Assembly (NCBI GenBank): GCA_024400455.1
Contig: JAKSMU010000017.1
Location: forward strand, 1-41,487
Direction of reading: 5' to 3'
DNA: 41,487 nucleotides
Origin: Bacteroidales bacterium
GTDB lineage: Bacteria > Bacteroidota > Bacteroidia > Bacteroidales > F082
This document shows positions 1 to 8,648 of the stretch, piece by piece. Every line of letters starts with the position of its first letter. Position 1 is the stretch's first letter. A program made the translations under genes and the position numbers. Under the pieces are notes generated by a model that saw only the letters and a program-made list of their open reading frames with translations, had not been told where the DNA came from and made no database searches.

Positions 1-1179
1 GTTGAGACGACCTCCGACGAAAACTCCGAAACACAGCCCAGCACCATGCGCCAGTTCGACTTGCTCCGTATGTTGCGCGACGAACTGCAGGCCATGGGCA
101 TCCAAGCAGACCTTGACGAATTTGGTTATGTGATGGCTACCATTCCATCGAATTCCGACAAGGAAATTCCTGCCATCGGTTTCATCGCCCATGTCGATAC
201 GTCACCCGACGCTTCGGGAGCTGACATCAAGCCACAGATCGTGAAGAATTACGATGGTGGCGACATCGTTCTGAATGGCGAAAAGAACATCGTTCTTCGC
301 GTTGCCGAATTTCCTGAAATGCAGCAATATAAAGGCCAGACTATGATTACCACCGATGGCACGACTTTGCTCGGTGCCGACGACAAGGCTGGCGTGGCCG
401 AAATCATGTTTGCCGCACAATACATGATGGAGCATCCTGAATTCAAGCATGGCGAAATCAAGATTGGCTTCACGCCTGATGAGGAAATCGGGCGCGGTGT
501 GGCCAAGTTCGATGTCAAGAAATTTGGTGCCAAATATGCCTACACGATGGATGGTGGCGAGATCGGCGAATTGGAATACGAGAACTTCAATGCCGCTGCT
601 GCTAAGATTCATGTCCAAGGCAGTAACATCCACCCCGGCTATGGCAAGGACAAGATGGTCAACTCGATGCTGATTGCCATGGAACTCAACGCCATGTTGC
701 CCGTCGAGCAACGCCCGCGTTACACGCAAGGCTACGAAGGCTTCTTCCATCTGACCGAAATCAACGGAACGGTTGAAGAGACCACGATGTCGTACATTAT
801 CCGTGACCATGACCGTCAGAAATTTGAAGAGAAGAAAGCCCTCATCACTTCGGTTGCCGAATTTCTGAATAAGAAATACGGTGATGTCGTGAAACTTGAA
901 CTGAAGCATCAGTATTACAATATGCGTCAGGAAGTTGAGCCTCATTTCTTTATCGTTGAACGTGCCATCAAGGCCATCGAGATGGCTGGCGTGAAGCCGA
1001 AAGTGCAGCCCATTCGTGGCGGTACCGATGGAGCCAACCTCTCCTTCATGGGCTTGCCTTGCCCGAATATCTTTGCGGGTGGCCACAACTTCCACGGCAA
1101 GCTTGAATATGTTCCGTTGGAAAGCATGGAAAAGGCTTCGGAAGTGATTCTGAACATCATAAAGCTGTTCGCTGAATAA
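1..1179 (+). CDS. pepT: Peptidase T (tripeptide aminopeptidase), 5' partial
   Basis: This M20-family zinc aminopeptidase removes the N-terminal residue of tripeptides in the cytoplasm. The reading frame is open from base 1, and the 15 codons before the first ATG (base 46) read like the usual PepT N-terminus (VETTSDENSETQPST), so the gene enters from the left with roughly the first 16-20 residues missing. ATG 46 is therefore internal, not the start. Visible family motifs are AHVDTSPD (first metal ligand His and Asp), LLGADDKAG (bridging Asp), TPDEEIGRG (catalytic Glu pair), YTMDGGEIGE, and the C-terminal RGGTDGANLS and GGHNFHGKLEYVP. The 392 visible residues fit the family length of about 410. 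The gene ends just before a strong hairpin shared with the convergent glycosyltransferase gene. Identity is secure. Confidence 0.96.
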   Translation, partial: VETTSDENSETQPSTMRQFDLLRMLRDELQAMGIQADLDEFGYVMATIPSNSDKEIPAIGFIAHVDTSPDASGADIKPQIVKNYDGGDIVLNGEKNIVLRVAEFPEMQQYKGQTMITTDGTTLLGADDKAGVAEIMFAAQYMMEHPEFKHGEIKIGFTPDEEIGRGVAKFDVKKFGAKYAYTMDGGEIGELEYENFNAAAAKIHVQGSNIHPGYGKDKMVNSMLIAMELNAMLPVEQRPRYTQGYEGFFHLTEINGTVEETTMSYIIRDHDRQKFEEKKALITSVAEFLNKKYGDVVKLELKHQYYNMRQEVEPHFFIVERAIKAIEMAGVKPKVQPIRGGTDGANLSFMGLPCPNIFAGGHNFHGKLEYVPLESMEKASEVILNIIKLFAE

Positions 1180-1195
1180 AAGAATTATAACATAA

Positions 1196-1230
1196 TAAAA
1201 ACGAGAGACTTGTCTAGTCTCTCGTTTTTT
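1196..1230. terminator. Bidirectional intrinsic terminator between pepT and glycosyltransferase
   Basis: A perfect 10-bp stem (ACGAGAGACT at 1201-1210 with AGTCTCTCGT at 1216-1225) has a 5-nt loop. It is flanked by A5 at 1196-1200 and T6 at 1225-1230, so both strands end in a U-run. It lies between two convergent genes and can serve both. Confidence 0.9.
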
Positions 1231-1234
1231 CGTG

Positions 1235-2824
1235 TCATTCGGAGATGTTTTTCTCTGCGCGAAGCGATTGTAGGTCTTTTGGGAAATGTCTCAAATTTGA
1301 GCATTTATAGACGAAACAATTCTTTACCGTTTTGCCGTTCCTTTCAATTGGAATTTGACCAATCAATTCAATTTTTCCAAACATCCCCCAGCGATAGATT
1401 TCATTCGGGTCGTTGAAATAGTGAGAATCGGTAATGAACCAATAGTCGTTTCCGCGTTGCAATCCGCCGCGCGCTTCGTTGATCCATAGGTATTTATGAA
1501 TGTTTTCGGGAAGGCCTAATCCCAAGACTTTCATGTTGAGCGGTCTGGCTACATAATAATCAAGATTGGCGGCCGGGAACCAGTTTTGACAGACAATGGC
1601 ATCGTTTTCAGTCATTGTGCCTTCGTTGATTTTTTCGCTACGGAAAGTTCCGAATTTTTCGCCGAGTTGCCTCCATCCGTACATGTCCAAGGTGAAATCG
1701 TTTTTGCCAAGTTCAGTTTCTTCAGTGTTTCGGTCTAAAGGAATAAAGCCGGTCTTGATTTCAATTGAACCGACAACCGCCACAATGATTGTAATCGCTA
1801 ACGAGGCTTGAATCCACTTTGGAAACAGTTTGCCTTGGTTTGTCTTTTTCTCGCTCAGATAGAGCGCGGCTGGCAGAATGAGCAATACGAATGCAGGTGC
1901 GTTCCAATGTGGCAAAGTCGGTCGTGTCAAGGCGAAAAACCAAAACAAGAATATCATTGGCAAAGCCGTGAGCAGAAGTAAGCGTTTGATGGTTTTTCCA
2001 ATGCTTATTTTACTCTTAACCAAAGCAACGATTGCAATGATGATGAGAATGAAATTCACGGGATTGTTGTAGAAAAACTCGCCTGCGAGTTCGGTGCCTA
2101 TGTATTCGAAGGTTGGCTTTGCAAAAATGCTGACCCTGTCGCTGTGGAAGCTGAAACTGATGAAATCGTTTTGGTAGTTCCAATAGACTATTGGGAAACA
2201 GCATATTGCTGAAATGAGGAACGCAAGATAAAGATAAGGATTCTTGAGTTTTTTTCGGTCGAAAATCAAAATGTAAAGTCCGGCTCCAACCCAAAGGAAA
2301 ATGCCTGTGTATTTGGAGAGAATGCAAAGCCCTGAAAAAAGTCCGGCAAGAATAAGATGCAGATTCTTAGGCGTTTCTGCTATGAAGAACTTGACGAACA
2401 TCCAGAAACCAAGCAACCAGAAAAGGCTCATTGGTGTGTCGGGCAGAATGAAAATGCCGGTGATGACAAAGGCATATATTGATGCGGTATATAGCAAGGC
2501 GGCATAAAGGCCTGTCTGTGCGTTTTTGATTTCCTTGCCAATCCGAAAAATGATATAGGTGTTGGCCGTCATGAAAACCACGGAGGATAGGCGGAGGAAA
2601 AACTCACTGTCGAACAATAAGTTGAGACTGAAAAGCTGCATCATCCAACCTGCCAAGCCCGGATGGTCGAAATGGCTCCAGTCGGGGAATTTGGCGTAGG
2701 TCCAATAATAGACTTCATCGTTGCCAAATTCCAGCCATGCTGCTAAAAATCCGCGAATCAATGCGCTGATAATGAGCAACCAGACAAGTGTCTTGTTAAT
2801 CTGTTTGTCTTCAAGTACGGTCAT
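1235..2824 (-). CDS. PMT/ArnT-like membrane glycosyltransferase (GT39/GT83 type)
   Basis: This polytopic inner-membrane protein of 529 residues probably transfers a sugar from a polyprenyl-phosphate donor to an acceptor on the periplasmic side. The first large loop carries the hallmark Asp-Glu pair (D36-E37 in GNDEVYYWTYAK) followed by SHFDHPGLAGW, which is characteristic of the PMT_2/ArnT superfamily. About ten hydrophobic segments follow, then a soluble C-terminal domain of about 150 residues (roughly 370-529) with NWFPAANLDYYVARP. The start overlaps the end of the upstream PHP gene by 14 bases, which implies one transcript and translational coupling. The acceptor cannot be read from sequence: lipid A, a lipoprotein or a surface glycan are all possible. 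A second, divergent family member lies in the suf operon at 5655-7055. Confidence 0.85.
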   Translation of the reverse strand: MTVLEDKQINKTLVWLLIISALIRGFLAAWLEFGNDEVYYWTYAKFPDWSHFDHPGLAGWMMQLFSLNLLFDSEFFLRLSSVVFMTANTYIIFRIGKEIKNAQTGLYAALLYTASIYAFVITGIFILPDTPMSLFWLLGFWMFVKFFIAETPKNLHLILAGLFSGLCILSKYTGIFLWVGAGLYILIFDRKKLKNPYLYLAFLISAICCFPIVYWNYQNDFISFSFHSDRVSIFAKPTFEYIGTELAGEFFYNNPVNFILIIIAIVALVKSKISIGKTIKRLLLLTALPMIFLFWFFALTRPTLPHWNAPAFVLLILPAALYLSEKKTNQGKLFPKWIQASLAITIIVAVVGSIEIKTGFIPLDRNTEETELGKNDFTLDMYGWRQLGEKFGTFRSEKINEGTMTENDAIVCQNWFPAANLDYYVARPLNMKVLGLGLPENIHKYLWINEARGGLQRGNDYWFITDSHYFNDPNEIYRWGMFGKIELIGQIPIERNGKTVKNCFVYKCSNLRHFPKDLQSLRAEKNISE

Positions 2825-4049
2825 TGGTTTTGCGTTTTTGTTTGATCAGTCTGATGATGTACCAAACCGAGGCAACGAGGACGGCTGCATAGACAATCCA
2901 ATACAATATTGTCTGTGCGAAATTGATGGAATCGAGCCTGATGTCTATCACTTTTTTCGTTTGATGTCTTGTGACAGGATTCAAATAAAGAAGATGAATC
3001 TTGTCGACATTGATGGTTGTCCTGATATAGGTGTTTTCTGGCTGTATCACATAAAAAGCGGTTTTCACATTGTTTTGTATAGCCAGCGTGTCGCCGCCTT
3101 GTCCGATGAAAAACACTTCTTCCATTTTTTTTGCCGAGGTTTCAACGAAAAGCGTATCACCGACCAATTCAGCCCTTGTCAGATAAGGCATGTTTGCGAT
3201 TTGCTCTTTCTTGAATTCGGTGGGTTTGTTGTAACAAAAGTAATTGTTGAGTTCCAAAACATACGATTTGCCTTTGTTTAGCGCATCATAAACATTTTCT
3301 GCTTCAAGATCTTGCGTGTTGATGATGGTCATATTGAGTCCCACTTCATGTTGGTCTTTCACATTGTGCGTGTCGTCATCACCGATGCCGTAGACGCGAT
3401 GTCCGTTCGATAAAGCCACATCCCAATGCGCAAGGGCATCACCGTAAGGATTCTTGATTTCCAGCAAGCGGTAGTTGCTCAGGTATTTCATCTCTTTCGG
3501 CTTATAGCCATTGGTGAACGAAGCATGTGCTGGGACGACAAAATGGGAGTGTTCATTCAATTTGTTTATCGTGTGCTGCTTGATGTTTAGGTTTTGCATG
3601 AACGGATAATCAACTCGCCAGACTTTTTCGGCACCGATGCAGAGTTGATGGGTTTTGTGAATCAGTCCGTAACCATGTTCGTATGCTGGAATAAATCCTT
3701 CATTTTCAGCGTTATGTCTGTTGATGTTCATGTAGTCGGAAATGCCGTAATGGTCGTAGCCCAGATATTGGTAAACGCTGTCAATGTCTTCTTCTTTGCT
3801 GAGGCGGCCGTTGGTCAGACCAAAGAATTTCTGCGAATGGCAATGGAAATTGAATTTCTTCCATTGGTCGGGATTGATATTCTGGTATGGATTGTAAAGG
3901 TATTCGCCGGAAAATGGGCGTGGCTCATTGAAATGGTAACTAGGCACGGATAAATAAAGCATCAAATAGATGGCAATCATGAGACCTATCAGGCAGATGA
4001 AGGATGATAGTATGATTCTGAGTGCTTTATTCTTGATTCTTTTGAACAT
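2811..4049 (-). CDS. Membrane-anchored PHP-domain phosphoesterase
   Basis: The 412-residue protein has an N-terminal transmembrane segment (about 12-35), a PHP (polymerase and histidinol phosphatase) metal-hydrolase domain and a second hydrophobic helix near the C-terminus (about 378-397). Metal-ligand motifs are visible in order: HCH at 69-71, ISDY with D105, GAE with E141, PAHAS with H175, and GIGDDDTHN with D224-H228. Family members hydrolyse phosphoesters with a cluster of two or three metals. The N-terminal anchor suggests the domain faces the periplasm, but topology is inferred. It is the first gene of a two-gene unit with the glycosyltransferase, so its substrate may be a phosphorylated glycolipid or a product of that enzyme. 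The substrate is unknown. Confidence 0.82.
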   Translation of the reverse strand: MFKRIKNKALRIILSSFICLIGLMIAIYLMLYLSVPSYHFNEPRPFSGEYLYNPYQNINPDQWKKFNFHCHSQKFFGLTNGRLSKEEDIDSVYQYLGYDHYGISDYMNINRHNAENEGFIPAYEHGYGLIHKTHQLCIGAEKVWRVDYPFMQNLNIKQHTINKLNEHSHFVVPAHASFTNGYKPKEMKYLSNYRLLEIKNPYGDALAHWDVALSNGHRVYGIGDDDTHNVKDQHEVGLNMTIINTQDLEAENVYDALNKGKSYVLELNNYFCYNKPTEFKKEQIANMPYLTRAELVGDTLFVETSAKKMEEVFFIGQGGDTLAIQNNVKTAFYVIQPENTYIRTTINVDKIHLLYLNPVTRHQTKKVIDIRLDSINFAQTILYWIVYAAVLVASVWYIIRLIKQKRKTNDRT

Positions 4050-4068
4050 AAATGGATTTTCTTTGTTG

Positions 4069-4076
4069 CAAAAATA
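4069..4076 (-). promoter_or_regulatory. Promoter -7 box for PHP-glycosyltransferase unit
   Basis: The minus strand reads TATTTTTG, an exact match to the Bacteroidota TAnnTTTG element, 20 bases upstream of the PHP start codon. The predicted leader is short, about 13 nt. Confidence 0.65.
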
Positions 4077-4150
4077 GATAAAACTTTGAAAAACCTTAAA
4101 AACCGAAACTCAAAATGCACGAATTTTAGTGTTTATTCGGCTAATTGTCG

Positions 4151-4158
4151 TAACTTTG
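4151..4158 (+). promoter_or_regulatory. Promoter -7 box for suf operon
   Basis: TAACTTTG matches TAnnTTTG exactly, 36 bases before the sufB start. The leader is AT-rich with no obvious IscR-like or other dyad. The 144-base gap between divergent PHP and sufB genes holds this box and the PHP box and nothing else recognised. Confidence 0.65.
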
Positions 4159-4193
4159 CGGCCTAATTTAAAATCTTTCTTAATTAAGACATT

Positions 4194-5645
4194 ATGGAGT
4201 CAAATCCAAAAGATAATATCATTACCGAGGTCACGAACAAGGACTATGAATTTGGTTTTGTGACTGATATTGAGACCGATTTCGTCCCGAAAGGTCTGAA
4301 CGAAGACATCGTCCGACTGATTTCGGCGAAAAAGGAAGAACCGGAATGGCTGTTGGAATTCCGCCTGAAAGCATTCCGCCATTGGCAAACCCTGAAGCAA
4401 CCCAATTGGGGCCATTTGGATTTGCCCGAAATTGATTATCAAGACATTATTTATTATGCCGCTCCACGCAAACGCAAGGAAAAGCAGAGCCTTGATGAAG
4501 TCGACCCTGAATTGCTGGCCACTTTCGATAAGCTGGGCATTTCGCTGGACGAGCAGAAAAAGCTTTCGGGCGTGGCCGTCGATGCCGTTATGGACAGCAC
4601 TTCGGTGAAGACCACATTCCAGGAAACCTTGTCGAAGCATGGCGTCATTTTCATGTCGTTCAGCGAGGCCGTCAAGCAGCATCCTGATTTGGTGAAGAAA
4701 TATCTGGGCAAGGTCGTGCCTTACACCGACAATTTCTTTGCCGCCTTGAACTCTGCCGTTTTCAGCGATGGCTCGTTCTGCTATATTCCTAAAGGTGTGC
4801 ATTGTCCGCTGGAACTTTCCACTTATTTCCGCATCAATGCGGCCAATACGGGTCAGTTCGAGCGCACGCTGATTGTCGCTGACGAAGGCGCATACGTGAG
4901 TTATATGGAAGGTTGTACGGCTCCGCAACGCGATGAAAACCAGCTTCATGCTGCTATCGTAGAAATCATTGCCGAAACCGATGCCGAAGTGAAATATTCC
5001 ACCGTGCAAAACTGGTATCCGGGCGATAAGAACGGCAAGGGCGGTGTCTACAATCTGGTCACGAAGCGTGGACTTTGCCGTGGCGACCGCTCCAAGATTT
5101 CGTGGACGCAAGTCGAGACGGGTTCTGCCATCACTTGGAAATATCCGGGTTGCGTGCTGATGGGCGACAATTCAATCGGTGAGTTCTATTCGGTTGCCGT
5201 GACCAACAATTATCAGCAGGCCGATACGGGCACCAAGATGATTCATTTGGGCAAAAACACGCGCAGCACGATTATTTCAAAAGGCATTTCGGCAGGCTAC
5301 AGCCAGAACAGCTACCGCGGTTTGGTGAAAGTGGCGCCAAAGGCCGTCAACTCGCGCAATTATTCCCAATGCGATTCCTTGCTTTTGGGCGATAAATGCG
5401 GTGCGCACACTTGGCCATACGTGCAGTGTGGCAACGATTCCAGCATTTTGGAACACGAGGCTACGACTTCGAAGATTTCGGAAGACCAGCTCTTCTATTG
5501 CCAGCAGCGCGGCATTCCGACGGAAAAGGCAATCAGCCTCATTGTCAATGGTTATGCAAAGGATGTGCTGAACAAATTGCCGATGGAATTTGCCGTCGAA
5601 GCTCAAAAACTGCTGTCGATTACTTTGGAGGGTAGCGTCGGATAA
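4194..5645 (+). CDS. sufB: Fe-S cluster assembly scaffold SufB
   Basis: SufB forms the SufBCD complex that builds an iron-sulfur cluster from sulfur delivered by SufS/SufE and passes it to apoproteins in the cytoplasm. The 483-residue length is normal (E. coli 495). Recognisable family blocks are [16 protein letters not shown] near residue 50, [33 protein letters not shown], and the C-terminal core [19 protein letters not shown] (first Cys about residue 393) followed by [21 protein letters not shown] (Glu-His-Glu about 420). These are the Cys and Glu positions implicated in cluster assembly in SufB proteins. It is the first gene of the operon. Its stop (TAATG) overlaps a six-codon frame that ends inside the next gene. 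Confidence 0.97.
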   Translation: MESNPKDNIITEVTNKDYEFGFVTDIETDFVPKGLNEDIVRLISAKKEEPEWLLEFRLKAFRHWQTLKQPNWGHLDLPEIDYQDIIYYAAPRKRKEKQSLDEVDPELLATFDKLGISLDEQKKLSGVAVDAVMDSTSVKTTFQETLSKHGVIFMSFSEAVKQHPDLVKKYLGKVVPYTDNFFAALNSAVFSDGSFCYIPKGVHCPLELSTYFRINAANTGQFERTLIVADEGAYVSYMEGCTAPQRDENQLHAAIVEIIAETDAEVKYSTVQNWYPGDKNGKGGVYNLVTKRGLCRGDRSKISWTQVETGSAITWKYPGCVLMGDNSIGEFYSVAVTNNYQQADTGTKMIHLGKNTRSTIISKGISAGYSQNSYRGLVKVAPKAVNSRNYSQCDSLLLGDKCGAHTWPYVQCGNDSSILEHEATTSKISEDQLFYCQQRGIPTEKAISLIVNGYAKDVLNKLPMEFAVEAQKLLSITLEGSVG

Positions 5646-5654
5646 TGACATTCT

Positions 5655-7055
5655 ATGAAGGATAAAGCCGCACATATTAATTGGGTTCCGTTTGCCTTTA
5701 CATTTGGACTTTGGCTGATTCTCCTCAGCGGGAGTCTGCTGGCCGAAGGCATGTTCGTCGACGGGGTGACTTATGCAGGCATCTCGCGCAACATGGCGCA
5801 GGACGAAGGCAGTCTTTGGAATCCATTTTATACCGCAACGCTTTATCCTGTGTTTCACCAGCATCCACCTTTGGCTTTGGCCTTGGAATCGCTGTTTTTC
5901 AGATTGTTCGGCGACTCGCTTGCAGTTGAAAAAATCTATTCCGTATTCGTTTTCATACTGACGGGGCTTTTAATCTGTCTCGTTTGGAAAAAGATGACGG
6001 GCGATTTCAAATCGGGTTGGTTGCTGCTTTTGCTCTGGATTTCAATTCCGATAGTTTCATGGAGCGCAACCAATAACCTGTTGGAAGGAACAATGTCGTT
6101 TTTTGTCATGGCTTCGGTTCTTTTCATGATGAATGGAATTGAAGGCAACAAATTGTGTTGGACGCTTCTTGCATCAGTCATGCTGTTTTTTGCATTTCTG
6201 TCGAAAGGTTTCACTGGACTTTTCCCGCTGGCTTTTCCTTTGTTTTGCTGGCTTTTTGGCAAAAAAATATCCTTTAAGGATACCTTAATCGATACGCTTT
6301 TATTGGTCGCCGGATTGGCATTTTGTTTTACCGTGCTTTTCATTGTGTCGCCCAATGCTTTGTCAGCCATTAAGGATTATCTTAACATTCAGGTCTTGAA
6401 AGGAATAACGACGGAAAAAACGGTTGATAGCCGTTTCTTTATCGTTGGACGCTTGGTATCCGAAGTGGCAATACCTTTGGCCATTGTCGCTGTGGCTTCT
6501 TTGGTTGCCTTTTTTACAAAACATTATTCAAAGTCAAATGGTGCAAGCGGATGGTTTTATGTGTTTCTCGCACTTGGACTTTCGGGTGTGCTGCCAATCA
6601 TGATTAGCGTGAAACAGAGCGGTTTCTATATGTTGGCGGCCTTACCATTCTTTGCTCTAGCTTTTGCTGGTTTTGCTGCCGGTCATATTCAGTTTGAGAC
6701 ATTGTTTGTAGGCGCAAAGCCGAAAAAAGCTGTAATCATTCTGTCATCAATGGTTCTGATTGTCGGTTTGGCCTTGAATTTGACCAAGATCGGGAAATAT
6801 GGCCGCGATGAAGCATTGCTGACAGACATGAAGTCAATCTTGCCATATTTGGATGAAAATGAAATAGTAAGCATTCCTCAGAAAGATTTTTCCAATTGGG
6901 GAAATCATGCCTATTTCATGCGTTATGGCAAGGTCAGCCTTGACCCTGTTGGTGAACATAATCATCTGGTTGCAACCAATCGGCTTCAAAACGAAACTGA
7001 CTTGACTTATATAGAACTGAATACGAGTAAATTGTTTTTATACGAAAGAAAATAA
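5655..7055 (+). CDS. PMT-family membrane glycosyltransferase inside the suf operon
   Basis: This 466-residue polytopic membrane protein starts 9 bases after sufB and ends 11 bases before sufC. The first periplasmic loop carries FVDGVTYAGISRNMA (D36; the usual second acidic residue is Gly here), then NPFYTATLYPVFHQHPPLALALESLFF, matching the DxxxYA...HPP pattern of GT39/PMT_2 proteins. About ten to twelve hydrophobic segments follow and a soluble tail from about 400 that ends in YERK. The likely role is periplasmic transfer of a sugar from a lipid-linked donor. It has no known role in iron-sulfur assembly, and its position between sufB and sufC is unusual. It is more AT-rich than its suf neighbours by eye, which fits later insertion. 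Confidence 0.82.
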   Translation: MKDKAAHINWVPFAFTFGLWLILLSGSLLAEGMFVDGVTYAGISRNMAQDEGSLWNPFYTATLYPVFHQHPPLALALESLFFRLFGDSLAVEKIYSVFVFILTGLLICLVWKKMTGDFKSGWLLLLLWISIPIVSWSATNNLLEGTMSFFVMASVLFMMNGIEGNKLCWTLLASVMLFFAFLSKGFTGLFPLAFPLFCWLFGKKISFKDTLIDTLLLVAGLAFCFTVLFIVSPNALSAIKDYLNIQVLKGITTEKTVDSRFFIVGRLVSEVAIPLAIVAVASLVAFFTKHYSKSNGASGWFYVFLALGLSGVLPIMISVKQSGFYMLAALPFFALAFAGFAAGHIQFETLFVGAKPKKAVIILSSMVLIVGLALNLTKIGKYGRDEALLTDMKSILPYLDENEIVSIPQKDFSNWGNHAYFMRYGKVSLDPVGEHNHLVATNRLQNETDLTYIELNTSKLFLYERK

Positions 7056-7066
7056 ACTTATATAAT

Positions 7067-7813
7067 ATGCTTTTAAACATTAAAAATCTGCATGTCTCAG
7101 TTGCAGGAAAAGAAATATTAAAGGGACTGAATTTAGGCGTCAACGAAGGCGAAGTCCATGCCATCATGGGCCCTAACGGAACGGGCAAGAGCACTTTGGC
7201 GGCTGCCATCACGGGCCGTGAAGGTTACGAAATCACCGAAGGCGAAATCTGGTACAAGGGTAAAAACATCGTCGGCATGGCTCCTGACGAGCGTGCCAAT
7301 ATGGGCATTTTCCTGAGTTTCCAGTATCCGGTTGAGATTCCGGGCGTGAGCATTCAGAATTTCATGCGCACTGCCGTCAACGCAAAGCGCGAATACAACG
7401 GTCAGCCGGCCTTGTCGACCATGGAATTCATGAAGATGATGAAGGAAAAGCAGGCCATGGTTGAAATCACCGAAAAGCTGCAAAACCGTTTCGTCAACGT
7501 AGGTTTTTCGGGTGGCGAAAAGAAGAAGAACGAAATCTTCCAGATGGCCATGTTAGAGCCAAGTCTCGCCATTCTTGACGAAACCGATTCAGGCCTCGAT
7601 ATTGATGCCTTGCGCATTGTGGCTAATGGCGTCAATCAGTTGCATCGTCCTGATAATGCGTTTGTTGTTATTACTCACTATCAGCGTTTACTCGATTACA
7701 TCGTGCCTGATTTCGTGCATGTCATGTATGATGGCCGTGTTGTCAAGTCGGGCGGCAAAAACCTCGCTCTCGAACTGGAAGAGAAGGGCTACGAATGGTT
7801 AAAGGATCAGTAA
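7067..7813 (+). CDS. sufC: Fe-S assembly ATPase SufC
   Basis: SufC is the ABC-type ATPase of the SufBCD scaffold; ATP binding dimerises it and opens the SufB-SufD interface. The 248 residues show Walker A GPNGTGKS (35-42), the Q-loop in SFQYPVEIPG (about 84-93), the signature FSGGEKKK (147-154) with the SufC-type basic run, Walker B LAILDE (167-172), the D-loop SGLDID and the H-loop ITHYQRLL. The start ATG at 7067 follows an AT-rich gap after the glycosyltransferase. It is followed one base later by sufD. Confidence 0.97.
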   Translation: MLLNIKNLHVSVAGKEILKGLNLGVNEGEVHAIMGPNGTGKSTLAAAITGREGYEITEGEIWYKGKNIVGMAPDERANMGIFLSFQYPVEIPGVSIQNFMRTAVNAKREYNGQPALSTMEFMKMMKEKQAMVEITEKLQNRFVNVGFSGGEKKKNEIFQMAMLEPSLAILDETDSGLDIDALRIVANGVNQLHRPDNAFVVITHYQRLLDYIVPDFVHVMYDGRVVKSGGKNLALELEEKGYEWLKDQ

Positions 7814-7814
7814 G

Positions 7815-8639
7815 ATGGAAAGCAGGACTGTAATAGAAAAAGGTCAGAAACTGCAGGTCGTCGAATACGATGACAAGGAGCATTTTGCAGGCAACAAGGA
7901 TTACGAAATTGTCGTTGGCGAAAATGCTTCCTTCGAAATGTATCGCATCCAGAACCTCGATGACGATGCTGCCCTGACCCAGAATTTCAATATCAAGCAA
8001 TTGAGAGACAGCCGTGTGCATATCGTGGTCATTTCTTTCAATGGTGGCGATTTGCGCAACAACATCACCATCAACATTGATGGCGAAGGCTGCGAAACGA
8101 ATGTATATGGCCTTTATCTGACCGATAGGAAGCAGCATGTTGAGAATAATCTGAAAGTCAATCACAATGTGCCGCATTGCTCGAGTTTCACCAAGTTCAA
8201 GGGCATTGTCGATGATGAGGCTTCGGCTGTTTTCAATGGCCATGTTTATGTCGCGAAAGACGCACAAAAGACCGATGCCCAGCAAAACAACAGCAATATC
8301 ATCCTCACTTCGACGGCAAAAATCAATTCCCAGCCTTTCCTGGAGATTTATGCCGACGACGTGAAATGCTCGCATGGCACTTCGACGGGCCAATTGGATC
8401 AGGAAGCCATGTTCTACATGCAGCAGCGTGGCATCAGCAAGAAAGATGCAAGAATGTTGCTGATGTATGCGTTTGCCGCCGAAATCAGCAACCATATCGC
8501 CATTGAGGATTTGCGCATTCACATCGACGACATGATTAAGCGCCGTTTGCGTGGCGAATTGTCGAGTTGCGAAAATTGCATCTTGCGTTGCAGCCACCCG
8601 AAAGAATATAATTTCGACATCGATTATTCAAAAATATAA
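7815..8639 (+). CDS. sufD: SufD, short form lacking the N-terminal domain
   Basis: SufD pairs with SufB in the SufBC2D complex. The core beta-helix region is clear: SFEMYRIQN, TINIDGEGCETNVYGLYL, FKGIVDDEASAVFNGHVYV, QKTDAQQNNSNIILT, KCSHGTSTGQLDQEAMFYMQQRG, then the C-terminal helices. The protein is only 274 residues, against about 420-450 for typical SufD. The start cannot be moved upstream because the sufC stop is one base before it, so the usual helical N-terminal domain is absent from this locus. The C-terminus carries a CxxCxxxC cluster (SCENCILRC). The core is intact, with no frameshift or internal stop, which argues for function rather than decay. Confidence 0.9.
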   Translation: MESRTVIEKGQKLQVVEYDDKEHFAGNKDYEIVVGENASFEMYRIQNLDDDAALTQNFNIKQLRDSRVHIVVISFNGGDLRNNITINIDGEGCETNVYGLYLTDRKQHVENNLKVNHNVPHCSSFTKFKGIVDDEASAVFNGHVYVAKDAQKTDAQQNNSNIILTSTAKINSQPFLEIYADDVKCSHGTSTGQLDQEAMFYMQQRGISKKDARMLLMYAFAAEISNHIAIEDLRIHIDDMIKRRLRGELSSCENCILRCSHPKEYNFDIDYSKI

Positions 8640-8648
8640 ACCATCATT

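Noticed and set aside
202..1095. Long open frame (297 codons) on the minus strand inside pepT
   Set aside because: It is a shadow of the well-supported pepT frame, with no domain, no promoter and a composition typical of antisense frames.
4200..5111. Open frame of 303 codons antisense to sufB
   Set aside because: Mirror of the conserved sufB coding pattern; no independent support.
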